In this document: one piece after another, positions 1 to 7,505 of the stretch
Layout of the letters: the number at the start of each line of letters is the position of its first letter
Position numbering within the stretch: the first letter of the stretch is position 1
Virus record (IMG/VR): IMGVR_UViG_3300037963_002386
Coordinates: 1-28,474 of that record
From: a virus
DNA length: 28,474 nucleotides
Reading direction: 5' to 3' (one strand)
Translations under genes and position numbers: made by a program
Notes under the pieces: model-generated
Database searches by the model: none
What the model was told of the DNA's origin: nothing
What the model saw: the letters and a program-made list of their open reading frames with translations, nothing else

Positions 1-98
1 CTTTTTCTTCTTTTTCTTTTTCTTCGTTTTGTACATCTGTTGATAGTGTTAAATTTGATTTAAACTCAGCAAGCTTAGAATCAATTAATTTTCCAATA
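1..98. repeat. Terminal direct repeat, left copy (contig closure)
   Basis: The first 98 bases are identical to 28376-28473; the last base of the window (28474, a) differs from its counterpart at 99 (g). The repeat lies inside a coding sequence whose reading frame continues correctly across the join. This points to a circular or circularly permuted molecule of about 28,375 bp read slightly more than once around. A length near 99 is also what a k-mer assembler leaves at the ends of a closed contig, so it need not be a physical terminal repeat of the virion DNA. Confidence 0.93.
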
Positions 99-520
99 GC
101 ATCCATATCTTCACTTGAAAAATAAGATTCTTTTGAAATAGCTTCAACAATCTTTTTTGGAGTTGCTATAGTTTCTGTAGGTTTGTTCGATGCTGCAACT
201 TCTTCTTCTACGGCTGGAGCTTCTTCTTTTACCTCTTCTTTTACCTCTTCTTTTACTTCCTCCTCTTTTTTAACAATGCTATCAATAATACCTTCTTCTT
301 TTACTATTAATAATCTTTCGTCCTCAAGAATATACTCGCCGATCGGTAAAGCGATTTTTTGTTCATCTTCTGTTACAATCATAACAGCATTACCTGATTC
401 AAAAGCGTCTGCCTCTAAAACAGTTATTCCGTCATTTAGTTTCATTGTTGCTAACTTAACTTCAACTTCCATTCCTAAAGCTGTTTTAATTGCGTTTAAT
501 GTATCACCTGCTTTGCTCAT
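1..520 (-). CDS. Glu-rich scaffold-like head protein (5' part; continues at right end)
   Basis: The gene starts at an ATG at 518-520, runs off the left edge and continues from 28375 down to a TAA at 28227, giving 222 residues once the circle is closed. The N-terminal third looks folded, with mixed beta-type sequence. The middle is a charged stretch with repeated Lys-Glu-Glu-Val units, and the C-terminus ends in a short basic helix with Asp-Arg-Val-Met-Glu-Arg. It lies between the XkdF-type protease and the major capsid gene, the usual place for a scaffolding protein. The acidic, low-complexity, coiled-coil-like composition fits that role. I recognise no catalytic motif. The scaffold role is inferred from position and composition; a decoration protein is the main alternative. 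Confidence 0.75.
   Translation of the reverse strand, partial: MSKAGDTLNAIKTALGMEVEVKLATMKLNDGITVLEADAFESGNAVMIVTEDEQKIALPIGEYILEDERLLIVKEEGIIDSIVKKEEEVKEEVKEEVKEEAPAVEEEVAASNKPTETIATPKKIVEAISKESYFSSEDMDAIGKLIDSKLAEFKSNLTLSTDVQNEEKEKEEK
223..258. repeat. Three tandem 12-bp repeats inside the scaffold-like gene
   Basis: Three consecutive copies of cttcttttacct, the last with one change, encode the Lys-Glu-Glu-Val units of the scaffold-like protein in the minus strand. They are in frame, so copy-number change would lengthen or shorten the acidic linker without breaking the gene. Confidence 0.85.
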
Positions 521-572
521 TTTATCTCATTTTTAAATTATTTAACTATATAATTATATAACTATTATAAAC

Positions 573-1160
573 TTACTTTGTCGTGTTTTTAATTATATCC
601 TTAATTTTTTCAACCATTAATTCATCTTCAGATAATTGTGTACTTGCTTCTAAATTTTCAAATCCTTGAAACATCCCCTCTATGGAGAAACCATTATACT
701 CCCCCTTTTTAATTAACTCCCATTCTTGTGAATTATTTATTTTCATCATAATTACCCAACTACCTAAAGGAGCATTTAATTTATATAAATTGCTCTTATC
801 ATTAGCCTCTGATTCTACGATCCAGGACTCTATAACTGTCGCATTTTTTACAGGCTTTTCATGCTCACTAGTTACGTTATTTGCGTTTAAGTTTCGCATA
901 TATAACTCTTGTGCTTTTGCAATAGTTTCTTTACTAAAATAAATGTTAAATTCTTTGTCCTTCAGCTTGCGATAAATTCTTTTTTCAGGGATTAAGGCAA
1001 TGCCAACCACTACTCTTCTATCTTCATTAGCAACTTTTAACTTTATTTCTTGTTGACTTAATGCCACCCAATTTTCTTCGATCGCTGGGTTCTCAACTAA
1101 TGATACTGCAAAAACCCCATCTTCTTTTTCGTTTCTGATAAATAATTCTATTTCTTGCAT
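573..1160 (-). CDS. XkdF-like prohead serine protease
   Basis: A 195-residue protein of the XkdF-like putative serine protease type used in head maturation. Visible marks are the N-terminal Val-Glu-Asn-Pro-Ala-Ile element near residues 22-27, a Thr-Ser-Glu-His-Glu-Lys stretch near residue 100 that would carry the catalytic His, the Pro-Leu-Gly-Ser-Trp strand, and Gly-Phe-Ser-Ile-Glu-Gly toward the C-terminus, which I take as the nucleophile Ser region. The start is ATG at 1160. It lies directly upstream of the scaffold-like gene and the capsid gene. By family analogy it would cleave the scaffold and capsid N-termini during head assembly. The family call is fairly secure; the exact catalytic residues are inferred. 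Confidence 0.8.
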   Translation of the reverse strand: MQEIELFIRNEKEDGVFAVSLVENPAIEENWVALSQQEIKLKVANEDRRVVVGIALIPEKRIYRKLKDKEFNIYFSKETIAKAQELYMRNLNANNVTSEHEKPVKNATVIESWIVESEANDKSNLYKLNAPLGSWVIMMKINNSQEWELIKKGEYNGFSIEGMFQGFENLEASTQLSEDELMVEKIKDIIKNTTK

Positions 1161-1196
1161 ATTTAAATTACTTTATTTTATTATGTATGTTTTATT

Positions 1197-3200
1197 TTAT
1201 ATCCCACTTAACTCTACTTTATCTCTTTCCATACTTTGTGCTGTTGTTACATCACCCGCGACAACAAAGGCTTTTACAGGTTGTTGATCTTGACCTAATG
1301 TTTGTGCTAGTTGATTCTCTGGACTATTACCAGCTATATTAAATTGTGGTGCACTTACCGCACTTGCTGCTGTTGGTACTGTCCCAGTTGTTGGCGATGC
1401 ACTTTCATATTTTGTATTCTTAATCTTTTTAATATTCATTGCTGCTGTAGCTGCAGCGATTGCAGCCATTAACGGCCCCATGACAATTCCGATTACAGGC
1501 ATTGCTGATCCTGATTGATAAGCACTCATAACTGATTGAATACCTGTCACAATAGCTGTTGCAAGTTGTATCTTTTTATCTCTCTCAAAAGCCTTTTTTC
1601 TAATAGCCTCTTTTTTCCTTTCATCATTTCCAGCCTTTGCAAGTTCAGCCTCTGTTATAGCTTGACTTAAACCAGATAGTCCACTCAATGCTTGACCTGC
1701 TGCCTCTAGTCCTTGTTGTGTAGCTTTAAACTTTTTATCCTCAGAGATCTGATGTAACCTTTCACTATTATCCCTAAATGCTTTCTCAATTTTACCTAGC
1801 TCCTCTGTCTCAGCTTTTTTGTTTAGTACAGCTAAATTTTGTGATACATCCGGCACATCCTTTGCCTCCATTTCAATATTAAAAGAGTCTACAATCGCAT
1901 TTCTTTTTAATCTAAATTGTTCCTCTAGCGCCAACATTCTCTCGTCATGTTGAGCTTGTGTGATCTCTCTGTTTTTTAATGCCTCATCTAGTTTTGTATT
2001 TTCTCTCTCAAATTGTATTCCTAATGTTTCAAGCTGAACAGCCATTGTCTGTTCTTTATTAGCTTGCTCCATATCCTCTGTTTGCCTGTCAAAATCTTGC
2101 CTCTTTTTGACCATAGCCTTGTATTTCTCAAAGTTTCTCCTCCTAACCTCTTGCTGTCTTTTTTCATCTTCAAGTCTATTCTTTTGTCTTGTATGCCAAA
2201 ATTGATCATCTATGTCTTGTAAGTCTTTAAGCTCTTGTCTCCTCCTATCATTATTTTCTCTAATGCTTTTAGCTGTCTCAAAATCCTCTTCCTCTAATGC
2301 TTTAAAATATGCCTCCTTGCCTTCAGCAATACCATCTTTTTTTGATTGTATAGCATTTAAGTTTAAAGCTATTTGTTCGCCTAAAAGTTTTTGCTCCATT
2401 TCAAAAATCTCTTCATCTGTAGCACCTTTTAGTTTTGCTATTTCTATTGCTTGATCGCCCTCTCTTTTAACTAACTTTATTGTTCTCTCTAATGCGGCAG
2501 CGATCTTATTGTAAGTTTTTTCTATTCTTTCATTTGCCTCAGCTGCTGTTTCTGTTGCCTCAGCTGTACCAAACCATGCACTCATTAAATTAGATACTGG
2601 ATTGAAAAGTGCAGCAACTAAAGCAATTAGTGCAGCAATACCAGCAACAATTAACCCAACAGGATTTAAAGACATTACTACATTTAAAATCTTTTGCACG
2701 ACAGTTGATGCCATGATAGTAGCTTTTAAACCCTTAAATGCTTTTATACCTTCACGAACAGAACTAATACCCTGGGTGATTGCCATAGCAGACTGCACTC
2801 TTAATAAAGCCTCATTAACAGCCTCAGACTCTACACCAAAAGTACCCATAGCTCCTGTGCCTATAGCAAATGCACCCGATACCCCTTGTATTGCACCTCC
2901 TAAGTTTTGGGCCGTAGTTTGTGCCATTGCATCAATTTGCATATCTGTTTCAATAATTACTTTTTTGTAATTACCTACTTTAGTTTGTAAATCTTTAAAC
3001 TCTTGGCTGCTTGTGTCACCTGCTGCTGCTAAAGCATACATTGCATCCTCAAGCTCACCGATCTGTGTTGTTAATGGTTTTATCCCTTTATTTGCACCCT
3101 CAAAAACCTCCTCAAAAGTTTTACCGAGTTTATCCATGTTCTTGATAGCCTCCTTAGTCTGCGCATCAATTACAATCTCTCTTACTATCTTTTTTGCCAT
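1197..3200 (-). CDS. Tail tape measure protein
   Basis: A 667-residue protein with the usual tape-measure layout. It has an N-terminal coiled-coil region, a hydrophobic stretch rich in Ala, Val, Leu and Gly around residues 165-200, a long charged helical central part rich in Glu, Lys, Gln and Arg, a second Ala- and Met-rich hydrophobic region near 570-610, and a low-complexity Ala/Thr/Ser-rich tail. It sets tail length and helps DNA ejection. At the commonly observed 0.15 nm per residue it would predict a tail near 100 nm. The start is ATG at 3200, inside the last codons of the 50-residue gene upstream. Unusually, the next gene in transcription order is the head protease, not a tail tip gene. 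Confidence 0.88.
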   Translation of the reverse strand: MAKKIVREIVIDAQTKEAIKNMDKLGKTFEEVFEGANKGIKPLTTQIGELEDAMYALAAAGDTSSQEFKDLQTKVGNYKKVIIETDMQIDAMAQTTAQNLGGAIQGVSGAFAIGTGAMGTFGVESEAVNEALLRVQSAMAITQGISSVREGIKAFKGLKATIMASTVVQKILNVVMSLNPVGLIVAGIAALIALVAALFNPVSNLMSAWFGTAEATETAAEANERIEKTYNKIAAALERTIKLVKREGDQAIEIAKLKGATDEEIFEMEQKLLGEQIALNLNAIQSKKDGIAEGKEAYFKALEEEDFETAKSIRENNDRRRQELKDLQDIDDQFWHTRQKNRLEDEKRQQEVRRRNFEKYKAMVKKRQDFDRQTEDMEQANKEQTMAVQLETLGIQFERENTKLDEALKNREITQAQHDERMLALEEQFRLKRNAIVDSFNIEMEAKDVPDVSQNLAVLNKKAETEELGKIEKAFRDNSERLHQISEDKKFKATQQGLEAAGQALSGLSGLSQAITEAELAKAGNDERKKEAIRKKAFERDKKIQLATAIVTGIQSVMSAYQSGSAMPVIGIVMGPLMAAIAAATAAMNIKKIKNTKYESASPTTGTVPTAASAVSAPQFNIAGNSPENQLAQTLGQDQQPVKAFVVAGDVTTAQSMERDKVELSGI

Positions 3201-3337
3201 GCTTTCTCTCTTTTAAGCTGTTCTTTTTTTTCTTTAATAGTCTTAGGTATTTTATACTTACCTTTTGCTATATCAATGTTTTCACTTACACCAATATATT
3301 TGTCTTGTGCTAATAGCTCTAAAATTGTATCAATCAT
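3185..3337 (-). CDS. 50-residue protein coupled to the tape measure gene
   Basis: An ATG at 3335-3337 begins one base after the TAA of the large tail protein gene. The frame stays open for 50 codons to a TAG at 3185-3187, overlapping the start of the tape measure gene by 16 bases. The product is charged, begins Met-Ile-Asp-Thr-Ile-Leu-Glu-Leu-Leu and ends in a Lys/Glu-rich helix. Tight spacing at both ends argues that it is translated. I do not recognise the family. Its place just before the tape measure suggests a tail assembly role, which is inference only; the recognised chaperone pair is elsewhere, at 10115-9370. Confidence 0.6.
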   Translation of the reverse strand: MIDTILELLAQDKYIGVSENIDIAKGKYKIPKTIKEKKEQLKREKAWQKR

Positions 3338-3338
3338 A

Positions 3339-5633
3339 TTATCCCTCTTGTCTTATTAGAATTGTTGTTGTCTCTATAGCATTACCAGCCGCATCATAAT
3401 ATGTCACAGGGATCTGTTGAGACCTTTCTGATCCTGTTGTATTTCTAGGTATTGTAATATCCAATGTTCTTTCTGTTGTATGTGTAACTGGCAATGTCAA
3501 TGTTATAAATTGTGTTTCTCTAGTTGCTGCAAAAGTTACATATCCACCACCACCATCAAATTGCTTTGTAGCATTTGGAGGTTTTAACATTTTAAAAGGT
3601 AAATTCAATGTACCAGCATCAGATGGCACAGGCGCATTTGGTGTTGCTATCACACCTTTCTCCTCAACAAAATTGGAGATCAATACAAACTCAACTACTC
3701 CAGTTGTTAAATCTGATTTCATTGTGTCAATGGTGTACTTTTTTTCACGCAATATTATATTATCATCTAGTGATAATGTGGCTAATAAATTTAAAGGTAG
3801 TATACATTTGACTGTTACCTTTCTTGATTTACTGTTAAATAAGTTCATCATATATGAGCTATAAAAAGTCATATATAAACCTTTATCTATTGCATTATCT
3901 TTTAGTGTTGAAACCTCAAAACCAAAATTTTGAGAGTGGTCCTCTAGGTTATAAACCTGATCCTGTCCAAAAGGCATGTATTGTGTTATTTGTGAAGCTG
4001 TTGATCCATCACTAAAATAAAAAGATACATTTGTATTCTTAAGCTCATCCATGAATAACTTAACAGGTTTTGGTATAAAACTCTTACCTCCACTAGCTGA
4101 GTCAACAGCATAACTTACCTGCAAGTTTGTACCTGTAAACTTATTAAAATACATATTTTCAAATGGTAGTTTTATTTTAAAGTCTTTACCATCATAGTCA
4201 AACTTTTCTTTAAGCTGCCCATAGTTTCTCCCATACTCACCCTCAAATGTTTCATTTAAAAATGCCTTTGATTTTTGCCACTCAAAACTGACAGTCTTAT
4301 ATAGTTTTAACCTATCAATTTTTATGCTTTCTGTATCTGTATACTCTGTAATATTTATCTCACCACCAAAGTTATAAAAGTCCTCTAATGGCTCAATCTG
4401 AAAATTAAGCTCTGTTTCTGTTGGATATATAGTGAGATTAAATTGTTTTAGAATACCACCAAACCAGTCAACCACTTTCATGTCTGGCGCTAGATTATTA
4501 AAGCTAATATTATTAGTTAATGCTAGTGCATCAATTGCTTGTGTAAATGTTGTTGCATTTGTAGTTAAAGATCCACCATAAGTGTAATATATATATGTGT
4601 GTCTGACTGTAGCATTTAATGTACATGCAGTTCCTTGGGCTCTAGCTTGTAATGTATAAACATCATTAAGGCTAGGACTGTTCTGTATATTTGGAGCAAT
4701 GTATATTGTTTGTGCACTACCACTATAAGTCACAGGCTGACTACTTAAAAGCTCTCCATTTTTGTATGTATCAATTATGACTGTTGTGTTTACTGATGTT
4801 GTGATATTTGTTAATATCATTTGGTGAAATGCACTACTACTAGTTGGCTCAGTATATTTAACAATGTATTCATTATTGACTAAAGTTGATCCAGATGATG
4901 TGTTGTTAAAAGTTATATTTTCTGGCTCGCCAGAGATTGATGGTGTTACTGCATTTTTAAAATATGTAAAAGACTTTTTAAAGTAGTTACTATCTATAAA
5001 GTTACCACTCCATGTCAATCCATACTTATCCTTTATAGCCTCAAGGATTGCTCTGTCCTTTAATGCAGGAAACAACTCAGTCCAAACTATTGGATAACTA
5101 CTATTTGATATATCTGTATTTGCACCACCACCATGTGTCCAGACTCTGTCAGAGCTTATTAATGGAAACCTTACATCTAGGTCTGCGGTGCTTGTTATTG
5201 AGTTTGATACATTTGTTGCATTATACTCTAGAGCATAATCATCATAATTAAGATCACTCAATTTATCATCTCCAAACAAATCTTTGAGTGTTACAATCTC
5301 ACCATAAAATGTAATCTTATAAGACTCTGGTCTATTCTTTTTTATTTGTGCACCCTCAAGCTGTACCTTACCTCTTTTAAAAGGTATGTGATTGATCTCA
5401 ATGCTTGCCTCAGCCCTAGTCCTACCTGTAAAAGTACCATCAAAGTCATTATTGTAAAACCAGCTAAATATATCATTGTTATTATCACTAGCAGGTACAG
5501 TGAATGCTTGACTAAAGTCTGACTGAGTTTTGCTAATATCTGATATAGTTTGTATACTGGATGTGATCTGTATCTTTTCATCTCCATAAAGATCTACTCT
5601 TTTATCATTTATATATAGTTGTACTGTCCTCAT
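3339..5633 (-). CDS. Tail tip/distal tail protein with C-terminal BACON-like domain
   Basis: A 764-residue protein. The N-terminal 150 residues are beta-rich, with Gln-Ser-Asp-Phe-Ser-Gln-Ala-Phe and a Phe-Lys-Arg-Gly-Lys-Val strand, a pattern I associate with large tail tip proteins of Bacteroidota phages. The middle contains Thr/Ser-rich beta segments. The last 75 residues (from about 690) end in alternating strands with Asn-Thr-Thr-Gly-Ser-Glu-Arg-Ser and a final Ile-Leu-Ile-Arg-Gln-Glu-Gly, which closely resembles a BACON domain, often linked to carbohydrate or mucin binding. The start is an ATG that overlaps the previous TAA by one base (TAATG at 5633). A host-recognition role is inferred from the domain; tail location is from context. 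Confidence 0.7.
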   Translation of the reverse strand: MRTVQLYINDKRVDLYGDEKIQITSSIQTISDISKTQSDFSQAFTVPASDNNNDIFSWFYNNDFDGTFTGRTRAEASIEINHIPFKRGKVQLEGAQIKKNRPESYKITFYGEIVTLKDLFGDDKLSDLNYDDYALEYNATNVSNSITSTADLDVRFPLISSDRVWTHGGGANTDISNSSYPIVWTELFPALKDRAILEAIKDKYGLTWSGNFIDSNYFKKSFTYFKNAVTPSISGEPENITFNNTSSGSTLVNNEYIVKYTEPTSSSAFHQMILTNITTSVNTTVIIDTYKNGELLSSQPVTYSGSAQTIYIAPNIQNSPSLNDVYTLQARAQGTACTLNATVRHTYIYYTYGGSLTTNATTFTQAIDALALTNNISFNNLAPDMKVVDWFGGILKQFNLTIYPTETELNFQIEPLEDFYNFGGEINITEYTDTESIKIDRLKLYKTVSFEWQKSKAFLNETFEGEYGRNYGQLKEKFDYDGKDFKIKLPFENMYFNKFTGTNLQVSYAVDSASGGKSFIPKPVKLFMDELKNTNVSFYFSDGSTASQITQYMPFGQDQVYNLEDHSQNFGFEVSTLKDNAIDKGLYMTFYSSYMMNLFNSKSRKVTVKCILPLNLLATLSLDDNIILREKKYTIDTMKSDLTTGVVEFVLISNFVEEKGVIATPNAPVPSDAGTLNLPFKMLKPPNATKQFDGGGGYVTFAATRETQFITLTLPVTHTTERTLDITIPRNTTGSERSQQIPVTYYDAAGNAIETTTILIRQEG

Positions 5634-6688
5634 TATTGTATGTTATTAATAATGTGATGAGCATAATCAAATGTAAGTGTGTAATTTATTAAGCCATCAT
5701 TAATACTTTCTTGCAATGCTAGGCTTTTTGTTTGTGGCACTACTGGTTTACCATCTAGTCTAATACACTCACTTAATAAGATCTGTTGTATTACATCAGA
5801 ATAACCCTCTCTTACAAACCCTGTATTAACCTGGATTTGTTCTAGTCCATTTGTATTAAAGTTTTGAGTAATGTTTTTGGAGGTGTTATAATCTACACTA
5901 GATGGCATTAGATTAAAGTTACTGCTCGTTGTGTTTATATTAGACTTAGATACTTTAAAAAATATAATAGTCTGCCATACTCCATACTTGTTAACAAAGT
6001 CACATACTAATGGAGTGTACTTAGGCTCACACACCTCTGTAAATGTAAATGTTTTATAAAGCACACTATCCTTATATATTTTTAAAGTAGATCCACCCTT
6101 GTCTTTATGTGCAGCAGGAATGTATGGTATGTGTCCATTTTCTGTGCCATTCATGTCTATATCAACATTTGCGGTCGTGCCGTCTAAACAAATGTATGTA
6201 GCGTCCCAGTCATCACCCCCTCCATGCTCTTCTTGAAAATAAAACAAAGCCCCATTGTTTTGATTTTTAAGTAGATAATACTCACCTTCATCTAGCATTA
6301 TATTAGCATCTAAAACTGGATTTTTACCATCAGCAAAATAGCCATATCCATTGTATGCTATCAAGTATAATGTTTGCTGTGTGACACCTGCCCTTTTTAC
6401 TATAGCCTTACAATAAACATACTCCGACGTCGTTGTAGCTGTTTCTCCTGTTACTGGTGTAAATGATGTGTGGCTTATGTAATATCTTAGATAATCACTT
6501 ATATCAAAGTTTACTGTCAATAGTGTTGCTGATGGCACTCTCTTAGAAAGTGAGTAAGTAGCTGACGCGGGCTCACTACTAGGATCTTGATGTATGTATA
6601 AATCTACTTGTATTAATTGTCCAACACCTGTACCAGCCTGTGTGATCATGTATGGACTCCTTACATTTATTTTAGTATATGCTGACAT
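5633..6688 (-). CDS. Tail structural protein (distal tail type)
   Basis: A 351-residue, mostly beta protein with many Thr, Ser, Asn and aromatic residues and no membrane or catalytic motif. It starts Met-Ser-Ala-Tyr-Thr-Lys-Ile-Asn-Val-Arg-Ser-Pro and contains a Cys-Glu-Pro-Lys-Tyr-Thr-Pro segment near residue 220. Proteins like this usually accompany the large tail tip protein in Bacteroidota siphophages, and here the two genes are joined by a TAATG overlap at 5633, so they are probably made in step. A distal tail or baseplate component is the best guess. The exact role is not shown by the sequence. Confidence 0.6.
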   Translation of the reverse strand: MSAYTKINVRSPYMITQAGTGVGQLIQVDLYIHQDPSSEPASATYSLSKRVPSATLLTVNFDISDYLRYYISHTSFTPVTGETATTTSEYVYCKAIVKRAGVTQQTLYLIAYNGYGYFADGKNPVLDANIMLDEGEYYLLKNQNNGALFYFQEEHGGGDDWDATYICLDGTTANVDIDMNGTENGHIPYIPAAHKDKGGSTLKIYKDSVLYKTFTFTEVCEPKYTPLVCDFVNKYGVWQTIIFFKVSKSNINTTSSNFNLMPSSVDYNTSKNITQNFNTNGLEQIQVNTGFVREGYSDVIQQILLSECIRLDGKPVVPQTKSLALQESINDGLINYTLTFDYAHHIINNIQ

Positions 6689-6699
6689 TTTATTTTATT

Positions 6700-7197
6700 T
6701 TAATTTACTTTAGTATCTGTCCCTTTTGTTACTTGATCTAAAAACTCATCTACATCAAGACCAAACTTTTCTATAATATCATCTGGTAACCTTAGAAATG
6801 CGTCCTCAAATGGCTTTGTAAAAAACAATGTAGGTTTTAGCCCTTTAGTCCAGACTGATCTAGCTACAGCAAAAGGTGAGATCCCTTTTCTTTTTGCCCA
6901 CCCCTCAAAATGTCTAGGGCTTATTTTTTTATTTCTTTTAAATCTAAAAGGTGAGTTTGGGGCTTTTAAATTTGAGTATGCCCCTCTTACCCCTTGATCA
7001 ACAAAATCACCATAATCAGCCATAACAAATGAAGCTGAAAAACTGTTTTTCATCACTTTTTCTTTAAACTGTAAAGACCCATATAAATTCCTTGTGTCAT
7101 TACTTTTATTTTTAGTTAGCTTTGACCTAGACTGTTTTACAACATATCTACCAAAATCCGACAATTCCTTAGCTACCCTCTTTGTATCAAATGACAT
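6700..7197 (-). CDS. HK97 gp10-like tail/head-tail joining protein
   Basis: A 165-residue basic protein with an N-terminal helix (Val-Ala-Lys-Glu-Leu-Ser-Asp-Phe), then Asn-Asp-Thr-Arg-Asn-Leu-Tyr-Gly-Ser-Leu and a Met-Ala-Asp-Tyr-Gly-Asp-Phe-Val-Asp-Gln-Gly-Val-Arg-Gly element. This is the usual core of HK97 gp10-like proteins, where a Tyr/Gly motif precedes a Gly-Val/Thr strand. The size matches the family, about 120-170 residues. The start is ATG at 7197, a few bases after the preceding gene. It should act at the head-tail interface or tail completion step. Confidence 0.65.
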   Translation of the reverse strand: MSFDTKRVAKELSDFGRYVVKQSRSKLTKNKSNDTRNLYGSLQFKEKVMKNSFSASFVMADYGDFVDQGVRGAYSNLKAPNSPFRFKRNKKISPRHFEGWAKRKGISPFAVARSVWTKGLKPTLFFTKPFEDAFLRLPDDIIEKFGLDVDEFLDQVTKGTDTKVN

Positions 7198-7202
7198 AAC
7201 CT

Positions 7203-7505
7203 TTAATTATTTGCAAACACATGAACAGGAGTTTTAGGAAACACTAAATATTTATATTCATCTGTTCCAAAATCTATTTTTTGCGAACTCATAACGTCTA
7301 CAAAAAAACCATCTTCATAAGTTGGCTCTGTAATTACCCTATCTTGGTCATCATACGTTCCTTCTGTTAACTGTATTTTATTTATTAAAACAACAGATTC
7401 TACACCCTCTCCATATTCTAGCTTAGAGTTTTTATAAACGCCTTTAGAAATTAGGTGTAAAATTGCCGAGTTATAATCTTCATATTTTAACTTATATACT
7501 ATCAT
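7203..7505 (-). CDS. Small head-tail joining-like protein
   Basis: A 100-residue protein with a helical N-terminus and then beta-type sequence including Tyr-Glu-Asp-Gly-Phe-Phe-Val-Asp-Val-Met and a C-terminal Phe-Pro-Lys-Thr-Pro-Val-His-Val-Phe. It starts at an ATG overlapping the upstream stop (ATGA at 7502-7505) and is followed at once by the gp10-like gene. Size and position fit a stopper or connector protein. I cannot assign a family with confidence. Confidence 0.55.
   Translation of the reverse strand: MIVYKLKYEDYNSAILHLISKGVYKNSKLEYGEGVESVVLINKIQLTEGTYDDQDRVITEPTYEDGFFVDVMSSQKIDFGTDEYKYLVFPKTPVHVFANN

Noticed and set aside
1-98. Terminal repeat as a physical direct terminal repeat of the virion
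   Set aside because: Length matches assembler overlap and it sits inside a gene; no separate evidence of packaging ends.
183-536. Ser-rich plus-strand frame at the left edge
   Set aside because: Antisense of the Glu/Lys-repeat part of the scaffold-like gene; the Ser/Phe/Thr repeats are only the complement of Lys-Glu-Glu-Val codons.
545-562. AT-only palindrome (tatataattatata) between protease and scaffold-like genes
   Set aside because: Only 14 bases, all A/T, no T-run or G-C pairs; expected by chance in such AT-rich DNA.
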